A stretch of DNA of 64,000 bases from Maritalea mobilis. GTDB lineage: Bacteria; Pseudomonadota; Alphaproteobacteria; Rhizobiales; Devosiaceae. Made by a program: the position numbers and the translations under genes. This document shows positions 35,421 to 43,999 of the stretch, one piece after another (the first letter of the stretch is position 1; each line of letters opens with the position of its first letter). The notes under the pieces are model-generated. The model saw only the letters and a program-made list of their open reading frames with translations, ran no database searches and had not been told where the DNA came from. The DNA is taken from contig NZ_SNYR01000002.1 in NCBI RefSeq assembly GCF_004363175.1, forward strand, positions 124,001 to 188,000. Direction: 5' to 3'.

Positions 35421-36014
35421 ATGAAATTGCTCAAACGCACAATAATGTTGTTGCTAAGCGTGGTGTTGGTTGGCGGCAGCGTTCTTGAAGCGTCTGCGAA
35501 CCGCGTTTACGACTCACGAAACAACCGCTGGGTTGATGCCAGTGAACTTCAGTCTACTGACCGTCGCGGCTCTCGCATTAAGCGCGAAATTGTTGATTAT
35601 GATACAAAGTTGGCCAAGGGCACCATCATTGTAGAGACATCTGAGCGTCGCCTGTATTTCGTATTGGGCGATGGTAAAGCGATGAAATATGGCGTTGGCG
35701 TTGGTCGTGATGGCTTCCGCTGGTCAGGCACGCACCGCATTACGCGTAAAGCGGAATGGCCAGGTTGGACACCTCCACCAGCGATGCGCAAGCGTGTTCC
35801 TGGTTTACCAGCCTATATGCCTGGCGGCCCGAACAACCCGCTCGGCGCACGTGCGCTGTACATCGGCAGCACGATCTATCGTTTGCACGGCACAGCTGAG
35901 CCTTGGACAATTGGCCAAGCCGTTTCTTCTGGCTGCATTCGTTTGACCAATGACGATATTATTGACCTTTACAACCGCAGCAAGGTTGGTGCCCGCGTGA
36001 TCGTTCGTCACTAA
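35421..36014 (+). CDS. L,D-transpeptidase (YkuD domain)
   Basis: A 197-residue exported cell-wall enzyme. A signal peptide or anchor (LLKRTIMLLLSVVLVGGS) is followed by the YkuD catalytic domain (~70-197). The active site reads LHGTAEPWTIG then SSGCIRLTNDDIIDLY, with the His and Cys of the HGT...SxGCIR motif. It would form 3-3 peptidoglycan cross-links or attach lipoprotein to peptidoglycan. Hyphomicrobiales carry many paralogues, linked to polar growth; this is one of the short ones without LysM. ATG 35421 is preceded by GATGGGG. A terminator follows. Confidence 0.93.
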   Translation: MKLLKRTIMLLLSVVLVGGSVLEASANRVYDSRNNRWVDASELQSTDRRGSRIKREIVDYDTKLAKGTIIVETSERRLYFVLGDGKAMKYGVGVGRDGFRWSGTHRITRKAEWPGWTPPPAMRKRVPGLPAYMPGGPNNPLGARALYIGSTIYRLHGTAEPWTIGQAVSSGCIRLTNDDIIDLYNRSKVGARVIVRH

Positions 36015-36040
36015 GCTCACATAAAGATCAAAATGAATTG

Positions 36041-36070
36041 AACCGGGTTTTGCAAAAAGCCCGGTTTTTT
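36041..36070 (+). terminator. Rho-independent terminator of the L,D-transpeptidase gene
   Basis: AACCGGG / CCCGGTT (36041-36047 / 36060-36066) with a 12-nt loop, followed by TTTT. It stands 26 bp after the stop codon and just before the moaA promoter. Confidence 0.88.
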
Positions 36071-36083
36071 CTTGCGCAATTGA

Positions 36084-36112
36084 TTGCACCAAATCGGCGC
36101 AACGGCTATTTT
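36084..36112 (+). promoter_or_regulatory. moaA: Predicted sigma-70 promoter of moaA (leaderless start)
   Basis: TTGCAC (-35, 36084-36089), 17-bp spacer and TATTTT (-10, 36107-36112). The expected transcription start, six to seven bases further, coincides with the A of ATG 36119. No Shine-Dalgarno precedes that ATG, so the transcript is probably leaderless. Confidence 0.55.
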
Positions 36113-36118
36113 CCCCAC

Positions 36119-37132
36119 ATGAATGAATTCGCGCAACCGCGCCCTCTTATCGACCAATTTGGCCGTGCCGTAACATATTTACGGATTTCGGTGACCGACC
36201 GCTGTGACTTCCGCTGCACCTATTGCATGGCGGAGAATATGAGTTTTTTGCCAAAGTCCGAGGTGCTAAGCCTCGAAGAAATTGAGCAAATTGCGAAAAT
36301 CTTTGTCGCGCGCGGCGTCACGAAATTGCGCCTGACCGGCGGCGAACCATTGGTGCGCCGCGATATCATGACGCTGATTGAGCGATTGGGTCTGTTAAAA
36401 GCGGATGGGTCGCTTAATGAACTGACCCTCACTACAAATGGGAGCCAGCTCAAACGGTTTTCTGCGCAATTGGTGGAGAGCCGCGTTGAGCGGATCAATG
36501 TATCTCTGGATACGCTGGATGCAGAGAAATTTGCGAAAATCACGCGCTGGGGCCGTTTGCAGCAGGTGCTGGATGGCATTGAGTGCGCATTGGACGCTGG
36601 ACTGAAAATCAAGATTAATATGGTGGCGCTACGGGGCGGAAACGACCATGAAATTGTGCCGATGATGGAATGGGCGCATGGCAAGGGTATTGATTTGACG
36701 TTAATCGAAACCATGCCGATGGGTGCTGTTGACGTGGATCGGCAAGATCAATATTTGCCGCTGACCGAAGTGATCGAGACAATTGGCGCCCGCTACACGC
36801 TGGAAGATTTACCGTTGGATACGGGCGGCCCAGCCCGATATAAACGGGTTCAAGAAACAGGTGGCCGGGTTGGCTTTATTCGTCCCCTCACCCACAATTT
36901 TTGTGAAAGTTGCAACCGGGTGCGGCTGACGGCGACTGGTGAGCTTTATCTTTGCCTGGGGCAAAATGATAAGGTGAATTTACGCGACGCTTTGCGCCAA
37001 GATGGACCGCAGGCGGTGGCCGATCTGCTCGACCATGCCATGGCAATTAAGCCCAAAGGGCACGACTTTGAGATCGATCGGCAGAAGCCACAAAAACATG
37101 TGGGCCGCCACATGTCTGTGACAGGCGGCTAG
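36119..37132 (+). CDS. moaA: GTP 3',8-cyclase MoaA
   Basis: A 337-residue radical SAM enzyme that, with MoaC, makes cyclic pyranopterin monophosphate for molybdenum cofactor. The N-terminal 4Fe-4S site is CDFRCTYC (~24-31), LRLTGGEPLVRRD binds SAM. The second cluster site is CESCNRVRLTATGELYLC, and the essential C-terminal Gly-Gly is intact (VTGG). The short N-terminus starts at ATG 36119 directly behind a good promoter with no RBS. No other moa or mob genes lie nearby. It converges with an Lrp-family gene three bases away. Confidence 0.96.
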   Translation: MNEFAQPRPLIDQFGRAVTYLRISVTDRCDFRCTYCMAENMSFLPKSEVLSLEEIEQIAKIFVARGVTKLRLTGGEPLVRRDIMTLIERLGLLKADGSLNELTLTTNGSQLKRFSAQLVESRVERINVSLDTLDAEKFAKITRWGRLQQVLDGIECALDAGLKIKINMVALRGGNDHEIVPMMEWAHGKGIDLTLIETMPMGAVDVDRQDQYLPLTEVIETIGARYTLEDLPLDTGGPARYKRVQETGGRVGFIRPLTHNFCESCNRVRLTATGELYLCLGQNDKVNLRDALRQDGPQAVADLLDHAMAIKPKGHDFEIDRQKPQKHVGRHMSVTGG

Positions 37133-37135
37133 CCT

Positions 37136-37615
37136 TTACTTCTCTTTTTCAATTTCTGAAAAATCGAGCGGCAAGGCCGTGGTGTATTTAATCTGCTCCA
37201 TGGCGAAGGCGGAGCTTACGTCGCTCATGGACATTTCTGAAATCAATTTTTGGTAGAAACGGTCATAGTGTGCAATGTCTGGCACCACCACGCGCAGAAC
37301 GTAATCCACGTCGCCGCTCATACGATAAAATTCGACAACTTCATCGTGGGCTTCCACCACACTGGCGAATTTTTTGAGCCATGATTCATTGTGCTGGTTG
37401 GTGCGAACGGAAACGAACACGGTGACACCGGCATTTACTTTGGCAGGGTTCAGCACTGCCACGCGGCGCTTGATGACACCATCTTCTTCCATCTTTTGGA
37501 TGCGCCGCCAACATGGCGTGGTGGACAAGCCAACTTTACGGCCAATTTCAGCCACAGGCATTGTGGCGTCCTTTTGCAATAGCGCAAGAATTTTGCGGTC
37601 AATTTTATCCAACAT
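37136..37615 (-). CDS. Lrp/AsnC family transcriptional regulator
   Basis: A 159-residue feast/famine regulator. The N-terminal winged helix has the family core LDKIDRKILALLQKDATMP and VGLSTTPCWRRIQKMEEDGVI (read ~1-47). The C-terminal RAM ligand-binding domain (~65-145) has VVEFYRMSGDVDYVLRVVVPDI. Effectors are usually amino acids. The adjacent genes give no hint: moaA converges, and a secreted nuclease lies upstream on the same strand. It resembles the short Lrp type found in several copies per alphaproteobacterial genome. Confidence 0.92.
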   Translation of the reverse strand: MLDKIDRKILALLQKDATMPVAEIGRKVGLSTTPCWRRIQKMEEDGVIKRRVAVLNPAKVNAGVTVFVSVRTNQHNESWLKKFASVVEAHDEVVEFYRMSGDVDYVLRVVVPDIAHYDRFYQKLISEMSMSDVSSAFAMEQIKYTTALPLDFSEIEKEK

Positions 37616-37710
37616 AGCGCACCAATTAAAAAATAGTTCTATTTCGCGTGATATTGTTACGCCACTTTAAAAATCAGAGCAAGATTTATTCTCTATATCG
37701 GTACATCATT

Positions 37711-38256
37711 CTAAAATGGCCAAAATGACCACAACCAACCCAGCATGGAGGTTTCTGCGGCACCGCGACGTGCGCGCCATTTGTGTGGCTCCTCAAATTC
37801 GCTTGCCCAAATGCCGCGTCGATCACGGCGGGCCAGCACTTCATCGATGGCATAATCATTGTACGACACAGCCCACCCCTCACGCACCAACCAAGCGTTG
37901 AGATCTTCGCGACCCAAATAGCAGGTGGCCAAAAGTCGGCGATATTGATCCAATCTCTCACCGACACAAGTGACGGCATTGCTGTTTATTTTTGCGGCAA
38001 GCGCTTGCTTTGAGGCTTGGCCACATGCCCAGTCTTCGCCTTGTTTCACACAATTTTGCTGCAACTCTGGTGCATCAATTCCGATAAGCCGGACACTTTG
38101 ACGATTGATGCGCAAACTATCCCCATCGCTGATATGAGCTACGCCCTGAAGCGCCTTATTTTCCGGCGTTTGCGTGCCAATCACCATGGCAATTAGCAGT
38201 GCTGCAATCGACACAAAAGTGACCGCCCGACGGATCGAAAAAAATCTGCGCTTCAT
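37711..38256 (-). CDS. Thermonuclease family protein (SNase-like)
   Basis: A 181-residue protein with an N-terminal membrane anchor or signal (~8-28) and an SNase OB-fold. DGDSLRINRQSVRLIGIDAPE (metal-binding Asp and first Arg, ~44-64), YRRLLATCYLGREDLNAWLVREGWAV, and the final AR-rich GIWASEFEEP are typical. Catalytic Arg-Asp-Glu-Arg positions appear kept in RLIGIDAPE and DQYRRL, though the Glu of the nuclease is not obvious by eye. ATG 38256 has GAGGAG five bases upstream; GTG 38262 is less likely. The product is likely periplasmic; activity on DNA/RNA is inferred. Confidence 0.87.
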   Translation of the reverse strand: MKRRFFSIRRAVTFVSIAALLIAMVIGTQTPENKALQGVAHISDGDSLRINRQSVRLIGIDAPELQQNCVKQGEDWACGQASKQALAAKINSNAVTCVGERLDQYRRLLATCYLGREDLNAWLVREGWAVSYNDYAIDEVLARRDRRGIWASEFEEPHKWRARRGAAETSMLGWLWSFWPF

Positions 38257-38301
38257 GGTCACTCCTCTTCATTTTCGTAACGAGGAGTTAACCATCACCC
38301 G

Positions 38302-38316
38302 TTAGATTATTCTTAA
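38302..38316. promoter_or_regulatory. Near-consensus CtrA box upstream of the histidine kinase gene
   Basis: TTAG-ATTATTC-TTAA followed by C differs from TTAA-N7-TTAA by one base. It ends 37 bp before the kinase start; another TTAAC occurs at 38288. Control of a PleC/DivJ-like kinase by CtrA would form a feedback loop, but the motif is degenerate. Confidence 0.4.
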
Positions 38317-38353
38317 CCGTAGTTTTCGGACAATTTGTGAGTATTGCGTTCTA

Positions 38354-39880
38354 ATGTCCATAGGCTCTTCACCAGAGGCAAATAAAGCTGTGCGCACTGA
38401 TCGCGGGAAATCGCATCAACGGGCGGTGAATGATGCGCGCCAACGCCTGACATCCAGCTCAGGCACGATGGCATCCTATGATTTTGAATTGCTCCAAGAA
38501 TATGCAGGCACACGCCTTTCCGGCAAATACGCAATGCCCGTCCTCATTGTGGCGATTGCCCTGCTGACATCTATCTGGGTTCCCCTGCTCTATATGCTGA
38601 CTTGGGCTGCAATTGTTATTGTGGGTCATGTTTCTGTGATGCTTTCGTGCAAGCAGTTTTTGAAGGCAAGCCAGGGCAAATTTAACGCGCGGCGGCAAAC
38701 CACAACATTTGTGATGTTTGAAACCATTTATGGCGTGGGCTGGTCCACAATCGCCTTGTTGCCAATTTCCAATGCCGCACAAGAAGTTGCTGTGATCCAA
38801 TGGGCAATTTTACTTGTTGGTGTGGCGGCGAACGCGATTTCTTCTCGTGCGGTGCCTACAGCAACTTTGGCGAATTCTGTACCGGGCATCATCACCGTTG
38901 GCTCCATGTTGGTGATCAATGGCGGCATGCTGAACTACGCGCTGGCAGTTTTGGCAGTGGGTGCCGGGATTTTCTTCAACTTTTTGGCGCGGACTTTGCA
39001 CAAATCTGCAATCAAATCGCTGGAGCACCGGGCAGAAAAGGACATGCTGATTTTTGAGCTGGAAGAAGCCAAAAGCATGTCAGACGAAGCACGGCGCGAG
39101 GCTGAACAAGCCAACATTGCAAAATCTCGCTTTTTGGCGACGATGAGCCACGAGCTGCGCACACCGTTGAACGCGATTATCGGCTTTTCAGAAGTGATGT
39201 CCTCTGAAGTTTTGGGGCCGATGGAAAACCCAAGCTATAAAGAATATTCGGCAGATATTCATGCTTCTGGCCAGCACTTGCTGAACCTGATCAATGAGCT
39301 GCTTGACCTTTCACGGATCGAAGCCGGTAAATATGAGCTGAATGAAGAAGCCATTTCGCTGGTGAATATTGCGGAAGATTGTCGGCGGATGCTTGAAATT
39401 CGTGCCCGGTCAAAAGGCATCGAGTTGGTGGCGGACTTTGACGAGAAACTGCCGAAATTGTGGGGCGATGAACGGGCGATCCGTCAGGTTTGCTTGAACC
39501 TGCTGTCCAACGCGATCAAGTTTACCCCACAATCTGGCCGAATTATCTTTAAAGTCGCATCGGGCGAAAATAATTGCCAGATGATCTCTGTACGCGACAA
39601 CGGCCCGGGCATTCCTGAGAATGAAATTGCCACCGTGCTGTCTTCATTCGGCCAAGGCTCGCTGGCACAAAAGACCGCGGAGCAAGGCGCAGGCCTCGGC
39701 TTGCCGATTGTTCAAAAAATCATGGAATTGCATGGCGGCCGCTTCGACTTGTTCTCCAAGCTGCGCTTTGGCACCGAAGTGATTGCCACGTTCCCACGCT
39801 CTCGCGTGATGGAAGCAATGGCGCCCGTACGTGGCGAGCGCCGTAAATTGCAAATCTACAAAACAGCATCAGAAGGCTAA
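38354..39880 (+). CDS. Membrane sensor histidine kinase, PleC/DivJ-like
   Basis: A 508-residue kinase with about five to six N-terminal membrane helices (~58-215), a coiled linker (~215-255), a HisKA domain and an HATPase domain. The phospho-acceptor is H266 in MSHELRTPLNAIIGFSEVM. The following stretch (EVLGPM, DIHASGQHLLNLINELLDLSRIEAGK in pieces) closely resembles PleC, DivJ and PdhS kinases that act on DivK and so on CtrA. ATP-binding boxes are NLLSNAIKFTP, DNGPGIPE, FGQG and GAGLGLPI. No response regulator or PAS domain is linked. An orphan kinase of this type often serves cell-cycle or developmental control; the assignment to DivK is inferred. The start has a weak RBS. Confidence 0.88.
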   Translation: MSIGSSPEANKAVRTDRGKSHQRAVNDARQRLTSSSGTMASYDFELLQEYAGTRLSGKYAMPVLIVAIALLTSIWVPLLYMLTWAAIVIVGHVSVMLSCKQFLKASQGKFNARRQTTTFVMFETIYGVGWSTIALLPISNAAQEVAVIQWAILLVGVAANAISSRAVPTATLANSVPGIITVGSMLVINGGMLNYALAVLAVGAGIFFNFLARTLHKSAIKSLEHRAEKDMLIFELEEAKSMSDEARREAEQANIAKSRFLATMSHELRTPLNAIIGFSEVMSSEVLGPMENPSYKEYSADIHASGQHLLNLINELLDLSRIEAGKYELNEEAISLVNIAEDCRRMLEIRARSKGIELVADFDEKLPKLWGDERAIRQVCLNLLSNAIKFTPQSGRIIFKVASGENNCQMISVRDNGPGIPENEIATVLSSFGQGSLAQKTAEQGAGLGLPIVQKIMELHGGRFDLFSKLRFGTEVIATFPRSRVMEAMAPVRGERRKLQIYKTASEG

Positions 39881-39897
39881 GCAGCCTCCCCCCAAAC

Positions 39898-40935
39898 CTA
39901 GTGGGTGGTTTGCTGCCCGCCTGCCACGGCCGCCTCTTCAAAGGTGGCCATATTTTTATGCAGATGCAATGCTGTTTTGACCATTGAAGCGGCAACCGCA
40001 GCGCCAGAACCTTCGCCCAGACGCATGCCCAAATCAAACAAAGGCTTTTTGCCCATTTTGGCCAACACTTCTGTGTGCGCGGCTTCAGCAGACTGGTGAG
40101 CGAAAATACAGTGATCTAACGACATTGGATTGGCCGCATGTAGCACCGCAGCGGCGGAGGTGGCGACAAATCCATCGACAATCACGGGCAATTTGTTGTG
40201 GCGGGCAGCAATGATCGCGCCTGCCATGGCGGCAATTTCGCGACCACCGAGACGTGCCAAAATTTTCAATGGCGTGTCCAAATCGTCTTTGTGCAATTCA
40301 AGACCGCGATTCACCGCATCGGCCTTGCGCTTCAACCCTGCATCATCAACACCGGAGCCACGCCCAACCCAATCTTCGCCCGTGCCGCCGAATAGAGCGG
40401 CGTTGATGGCAGCGGCTGGCGTGGTGTTGCCAATGCCCATTTCACCAATGCACAACAGGTCTGGCTTGCCCGCGATAGCTTCCATACCATAGGCAATGGT
40501 GGCTGCGCAGGTGCGATCATCCATCGCTGCGGTTTGGGTGAAATCGCCTGTTGGCACTTCCAGCGCCAATTCAAACACACGCAAATTAATCTCATGCAAT
40601 GCGCAAATTTGTGAAATGGCCGCACCGCCATTGGTGAAATTAGCCACCATTTGCTGCGTCACTTCTGGCGGAAATGCGGAAACACCTTGATTCACCACAC
40701 CATGGTTGCCAGCAAAAATAGCCACCATTGGGTTGTTCAATGTTGGGCTTGGCTTTTCCTGCCAGCGGGCGAGCCATTCGACCATTTTTTCCAGTTCGCC
40801 CAACGATCCTGCTGGCTTGGTGAGCTGCGCATCGCGCGCTTGCACCGCTTCTACTGCTGCTTCGCTGCCGTTTGGCAACAGCATCAATAGCTCTTGGAAA
40901 TCATCGAAAGGGCTTTTCTGGTCTTGTTCGGTCAT
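39898..40935 (-). CDS. cobT: Nicotinate-nucleotide-dimethylbenzimidazole phosphoribosyltransferase
   Basis: A 345-residue enzyme that activates the lower ligand of cobalamin to alpha-ribazole phosphate. Motifs: TKPAGSLGELEKMVEWLARWQ (~38-58), FAGNHGVVNQGVSAFPPEVTQQM, GIGNTTPAAAI and the C-terminal catalytic Glu in GMRLGEGSGAA. ATG 40935 is chosen; ATG 40950 is an in-frame alternative and neither has a strong RBS. It is divergent from cobS with only 63 bp between starts, so the two lower-ligand genes share a promoter region. There is no room for a cobalamin riboswitch. Confidence 0.95.
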   Translation of the reverse strand: MTEQDQKSPFDDFQELLMLLPNGSEAAVEAVQARDAQLTKPAGSLGELEKMVEWLARWQEKPSPTLNNPMVAIFAGNHGVVNQGVSAFPPEVTQQMVANFTNGGAAISQICALHEINLRVFELALEVPTGDFTQTAAMDDRTCAATIAYGMEAIAGKPDLLCIGEMGIGNTTPAAAINAALFGGTGEDWVGRGSGVDDAGLKRKADAVNRGLELHKDDLDTPLKILARLGGREIAAMAGAIIAARHNKLPVIVDGFVATSAAAVLHAANPMSLDHCIFAHQSAEAAHTEVLAKMGKKPLFDLGMRLGEGSGAAVAASMVKTALHLHKNMATFEEAAVAGGQQTTH

Positions 40936-40998
40936 GGTATCGACTCGCATCTGGGTTAAACGGACGTCCCCTTTTAGCCAACATTTAAGGAAAAGCAA

Positions 40999-41832
40999 TT
41001 GACCAGCGTGCCGCCACCATCAGTAAGCCCCATCAATGACAATGAGGCAGGTGCACCACCGCCTGAAAAACTGTCGCCAGTGGATGCAATTATCATGGGC
41101 GTGCGGTTTTACTCTCGCTTACCCACAGGGGACAGCCCGCACCTGCCACTCAATTTTGGCAAGATGATTCATTTTCTGCCTGTCGCCAGCTTGTTGATTG
41201 GCGTATTTCCTGCCCTCACCATTTTGCTGCTCGGCGCGTTTGGCGTTCAATCTTTGTTTGTGGCCACAGTCGCCATTGCCATGAGCGCCGTGATCACCGG
41301 GGCGATGGCGGAGGACGCTTTTGGCGATGCCATGGATGGTTTGTTTGGCGGACATGATGTGGCCAGACGTTTGGAAATCATGAAAGATTCCCGCCATGGC
41401 ACCTATGGCGTTTTGGGACTGATCGCGCCCTTTATGCTGCGGGTGATTACCCTTGGCACCTTGATTGCGCTAAGCCCTGTGGCGGCCTCCATCTTGTGGC
41501 TGGTTTCTGCCTTGCTGGCACGTCAAGCGGCACCAATTGTTGCTGTGATGTTGCCGCCTGCACGCAGCGACGGCGCATCGGCTGGGGCTGGCATTTTGGC
41601 GCAGAAAGACTTCGCCATTGGCTTGGTGCCCGCGCTTGCCCTTTTCTGCTTTATGGCGCTGTTGTTTGCCGGGCCAATCGCTTTGTTTTTAGCGCTGATC
41701 TTTGGGGTGGGGCTTTGCTTTTTTTGGCTGAAATTGCTGACGCGTTTGTTGGGCGGACAAACGGGTGACACAATAGGTGCGCTGCAGTTGGTTCTTGAAA
41801 TTGCCGCATTGAGTGCCTTTATTCTTCTTTAG
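40999..41832 (+). CDS. cobS: Adenosylcobinamide-GDP ribazoletransferase
   Basis: A 277-residue inner-membrane enzyme joining adenosylcobinamide-GDP and alpha-ribazole, the last step of the nucleotide loop. The acidic catalytic motif reads EDAFGDAMDGLFGGHDVARRLEIMKDSRHGTYG (in pieces, ~97-130), and seven or so helices follow. An N-terminal Pro-rich cytoplasmic stretch of ~28 residues precedes PVDAIIMGVRFYSRLP. The start is TTG 40999 with AAGGA seven bases upstream. It pairs with divergent cobT. Known as CobV in the aerobic-pathway nomenclature. Confidence 0.95.
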   Translation: MTSVPPPSVSPINDNEAGAPPPEKLSPVDAIIMGVRFYSRLPTGDSPHLPLNFGKMIHFLPVASLLIGVFPALTILLLGAFGVQSLFVATVAIAMSAVITGAMAEDAFGDAMDGLFGGHDVARRLEIMKDSRHGTYGVLGLIAPFMLRVITLGTLIALSPVAASILWLVSALLARQAAPIVAVMLPPARSDGASAGAGILAQKDFAIGLVPALALFCFMALLFAGPIALFLALIFGVGLCFFWLKLLTRLLGGQTGDTIGALQLVLEIAALSAFILL

Positions 41833-41861
41833 GCTTCGGCCCGAAGTGAAAGGAAACTGGT

Positions 41862-42548
41862 TTGATTTTTATTGGCATCGCGCTGCTCGTGGCGCTCGCC
41901 CTCACCTTTTTGATTTCGTCCAATGCTGGCGCAATGATTGGCCTTGCAGAACAAGATTTTGGCCAGTTGGTGATTTTGATCGCGGTGCTGGTTTTGGTGG
42001 CGGGTGGCGCATTTGGTCGCCGCATTAAATTGGGCGAAATGCTGTCCGGCATTGTGATGTGGGGCGCGATATTTGCTGCCATCATCATCGGCTATAGTTT
42101 CCGCACGGATTTTGAACGATTTGGCGCGCGATTGTGGGCGCAACTCTCTCCCGGCGCAGGCTACGTAGATGCCGAGAGCGGCACCGTTATGTTTAGCCGC
42201 GACACGAATGATCATTTTGTGATCAATGCCAAAATCAATGGTGTGGAAAAGCAATTCCTGTTCGATACCGGAGCGTCCAGCATTGTGCTGACCGCAGATA
42301 GCGCCCGCGCTGCTGGGTTTGACCCGTCGCGCTTGATCTATTCCATTCCGGTACAAACGGCCAACGGCCAAACAGAGGCAGCGCTGATCAAACTGGACCG
42401 AATTGAAGTGGGCGGCATTGTGCGCGAGAACATCGACGCGATGGTGGCGCGACCAGAGGCATTGAATGCCAATCTATTGGGCATGAATTATTTGCAGACC
42501 CTACGCGGCTTCAGCGTGGAAGGCGATCGGCTGACCTTTACCGATTAA
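41862..42548 (+). CDS. Membrane-anchored retropepsin-like aspartic protease
   Basis: A 228-residue protein of the clan AA, TIGR02281-type family. Three hydrophobic helices (~3-21, 33-50, 62-80) anchor a periplasmic retropepsin domain (~110-228) with the single active-site motif FLFDTGASSIVLT and the flap-like VQTANGQTEAALI; NLLGMNYL closes the fold. Active enzymes are homodimers. The start is TTG 41862 behind AAGGA. It follows cobS by 29 bp and may be co-transcribed with it. Its substrate is unknown. The last four bases overlap the dusA stop on the other strand. Confidence 0.87.
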   Translation: MIFIGIALLVALALTFLISSNAGAMIGLAEQDFGQLVILIAVLVLVAGGAFGRRIKLGEMLSGIVMWGAIFAAIIIGYSFRTDFERFGARLWAQLSPGAGYVDAESGTVMFSRDTNDHFVINAKINGVEKQFLFDTGASSIVLTADSARAAGFDPSRLIYSIPVQTANGQTEAALIKLDRIEVGGIVRENIDAMVARPEALNANLLGMNYLQTLRGFSVEGDRLTFTD

Positions 42549-43540
42549 GCGGCAGCTTGGCGGGCGGCGATCAACAGATCAAACGCCTCTTCAATCAGCT
42601 CTACGCCCCGATCAGCTTTCACCGCTTCCACGGTGAGCAATTGACGGAAGCGCCGTGCGCCCGGCTTGCCAAATCCAAGACCCAGCATGTGGCGCACAAT
42701 TTGATTCAATTTGGCGCCCTTAGTCATTTGAATTTCAGCATAATTTGTCATCACTTCACAAAGTGATTCAAGCGAGATCGGCGGTGTGTCATCGCCGAAA
42801 ATTTCGCGATCCACATCCCACAGCAGGCCCGGATTGTGATAGGCCGCGCGACCCAGCATGACGCCATCCACATGTTGCAAATGGGTTTTGGATTGGTCCA
42901 AATCTTCAATGCCGCCATTGATCATCAAGGGCAGATCACCCACGTGCTTTTTCAGGCGGTAAACCCGATCATAATCGAGTGGTGGCACTTCGCGATTTTG
43001 CTTTGGCGACAAGCCTTGCAGCCATGCCTTGCGGGCGTGCACATAAAGTGCATCCACTTTCGCCTCCAGCATATGATCGACAAACACGCGCAAATCTTCT
43101 TCGCTATCCTGATCATCAATGCCGATGCGGCATTTCACAGTGATCGGCGTATCGGTGACATCACGCATAGCCCGCACACAATCGGCGACCAGTTTTGGCT
43201 CTGCCATCAGGCAAGCGCCGAAACGACCAGATTGCACCCGGTCTGACGGGCAGCCCACATTGAGGTTCACTTCATCATAGCCGAATTGATCGCAAAGCTT
43301 TGTCGCCTCGGCCAGCTCTTGTGGATCGGATCCGCCCAACTGAACCGCGATGGGATGTTCCACATCGTCATTATAATTGAGCAACCAATCAGCCCCGCCA
43401 CGGATCAACGCAGCGCTGGTGACCATTTCAGTAAACAGCAATGTGTGACGCGACAAATGGCGGTGGAAAAACCGACAATGGCGGTCTGTCCAATCCATCA
43501 TGGGGGCCACAGAAAATTTGCGCGCTTGCTGAAGGCTCAT
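42545..43540 (-). CDS. dusA: tRNA-dihydrouridine(20/20a) synthase DusA
   Basis: A 331-residue FMN-dependent TIM-barrel enzyme reducing uridines 20/20a in the tRNA D-loop. Typical stretches are SVAPMMDWTDRHCRFFHR (~10-27), EMVTSAALIRGG, and VNLNVGCPSDRVQSGRFGACLM with the catalytic cysteine (~92-113). TVKCRIGIDD and MINGGIEDL follow. The DusA-specific N-terminal pattern separates it from DusB/C. It converges with the protease gene (four-base stop overlap). Confidence 0.96.
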   Translation of the reverse strand: MSLQQARKFSVAPMMDWTDRHCRFFHRHLSRHTLLFTEMVTSAALIRGGADWLLNYNDDVEHPIAVQLGGSDPQELAEATKLCDQFGYDEVNLNVGCPSDRVQSGRFGACLMAEPKLVADCVRAMRDVTDTPITVKCRIGIDDQDSEEDLRVFVDHMLEAKVDALYVHARKAWLQGLSPKQNREVPPLDYDRVYRLKKHVGDLPLMINGGIEDLDQSKTHLQHVDGVMLGRAAYHNPGLLWDVDREIFGDDTPPISLESLCEVMTNYAEIQMTKGAKLNQIVRHMLGLGFGKPGARRFRQLLTVEAVKADRGVELIEEAFDLLIAARQAAA

Positions 43541-43656
43541 GCTTATTTTTCACATCAATTGGGGTTAATCGGGCGCTGCCTAGCACAAAATGTGCGGCTT
43601 GTCGCCTGTTTGGAACCAAATGGCGGTCCACACGTTGGCTAGATAACGGAGGTATT

Positions 43657-43875
43657 ATGCAAAATCAAGAAAATGAACAGGCAGAAACCGTAACCAAAAC
43701 CGAAGCACGACAGGGCCAAAGAGGCTTTAATATTCGTGTATTGTTGATTTCGCTGGTCGTGATTGTGTTGGCCTTTGCAGCCATCTACTTCTACGCGGAA
43801 GCGAATGATAAGGAAAATCCAACGGTGGTGGATGCACCTAGCGTTGAGAGCAACGAGACCACGCCAAGCAACTAA
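43657..43875 (+). CDS. Small single-pass membrane protein, unknown
   Basis: A 72-residue protein that I do not recognise. A charged N-terminus (MQNQENEQAETVTKTEARQ) precedes one strong membrane helix, VLLISLVVIVLAFAAIYFY (~31-49), and a short acidic tail. ATG 43657 has ACGGAGG five bases upstream, an excellent ribosome site. An N-in orientation is suggested by Arg residues before the helix. It is divergent from dusA and 124 bp upstream of kdgK. Confidence 0.7.
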   Translation: MQNQENEQAETVTKTEARQGQRGFNIRVLLISLVVIVLAFAAIYFYAEANDKENPTVVDAPSVESNETTPSN

Positions 43876-43929
43876 CTCCCCCTCCCCTTGCTCATGGCGA
43901 ACCGCATTGGGCGCGAGGGACCTTGCCCC

Positions 43930-43987
43930 AGCCTTTTCATGAGGCTAAAAGCGCAATGTCCCTTGCCGCCTGATGCGGCCTATTGCG
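43930..43987 (+). other. Two hairpins in the kdgK leader
   Basis: AGCCT-TTTCATG-AGGCT (43930-43946) is followed by a nested structure: CGCAAT / ATTGCG (43952-43957 / 43982-43987) enclosing GCCGC / GCGGC (43965-43969 / 43975-43979). The second ends three bases before the kdgK Shine-Dalgarno region. Neither carries a T-run. Could be a translational control element or, for the first, a weak terminator of the small membrane protein gene. Confidence 0.35.
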
Positions 43988-43999
43988 TTGGAGAGCCCT

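Noticed and set aside
40936-40998. Cobalamin riboswitch in the cobT/cobS gap
   Set aside because: The gap is only 63 bp and shows none of the B12-box features; too short for the element.
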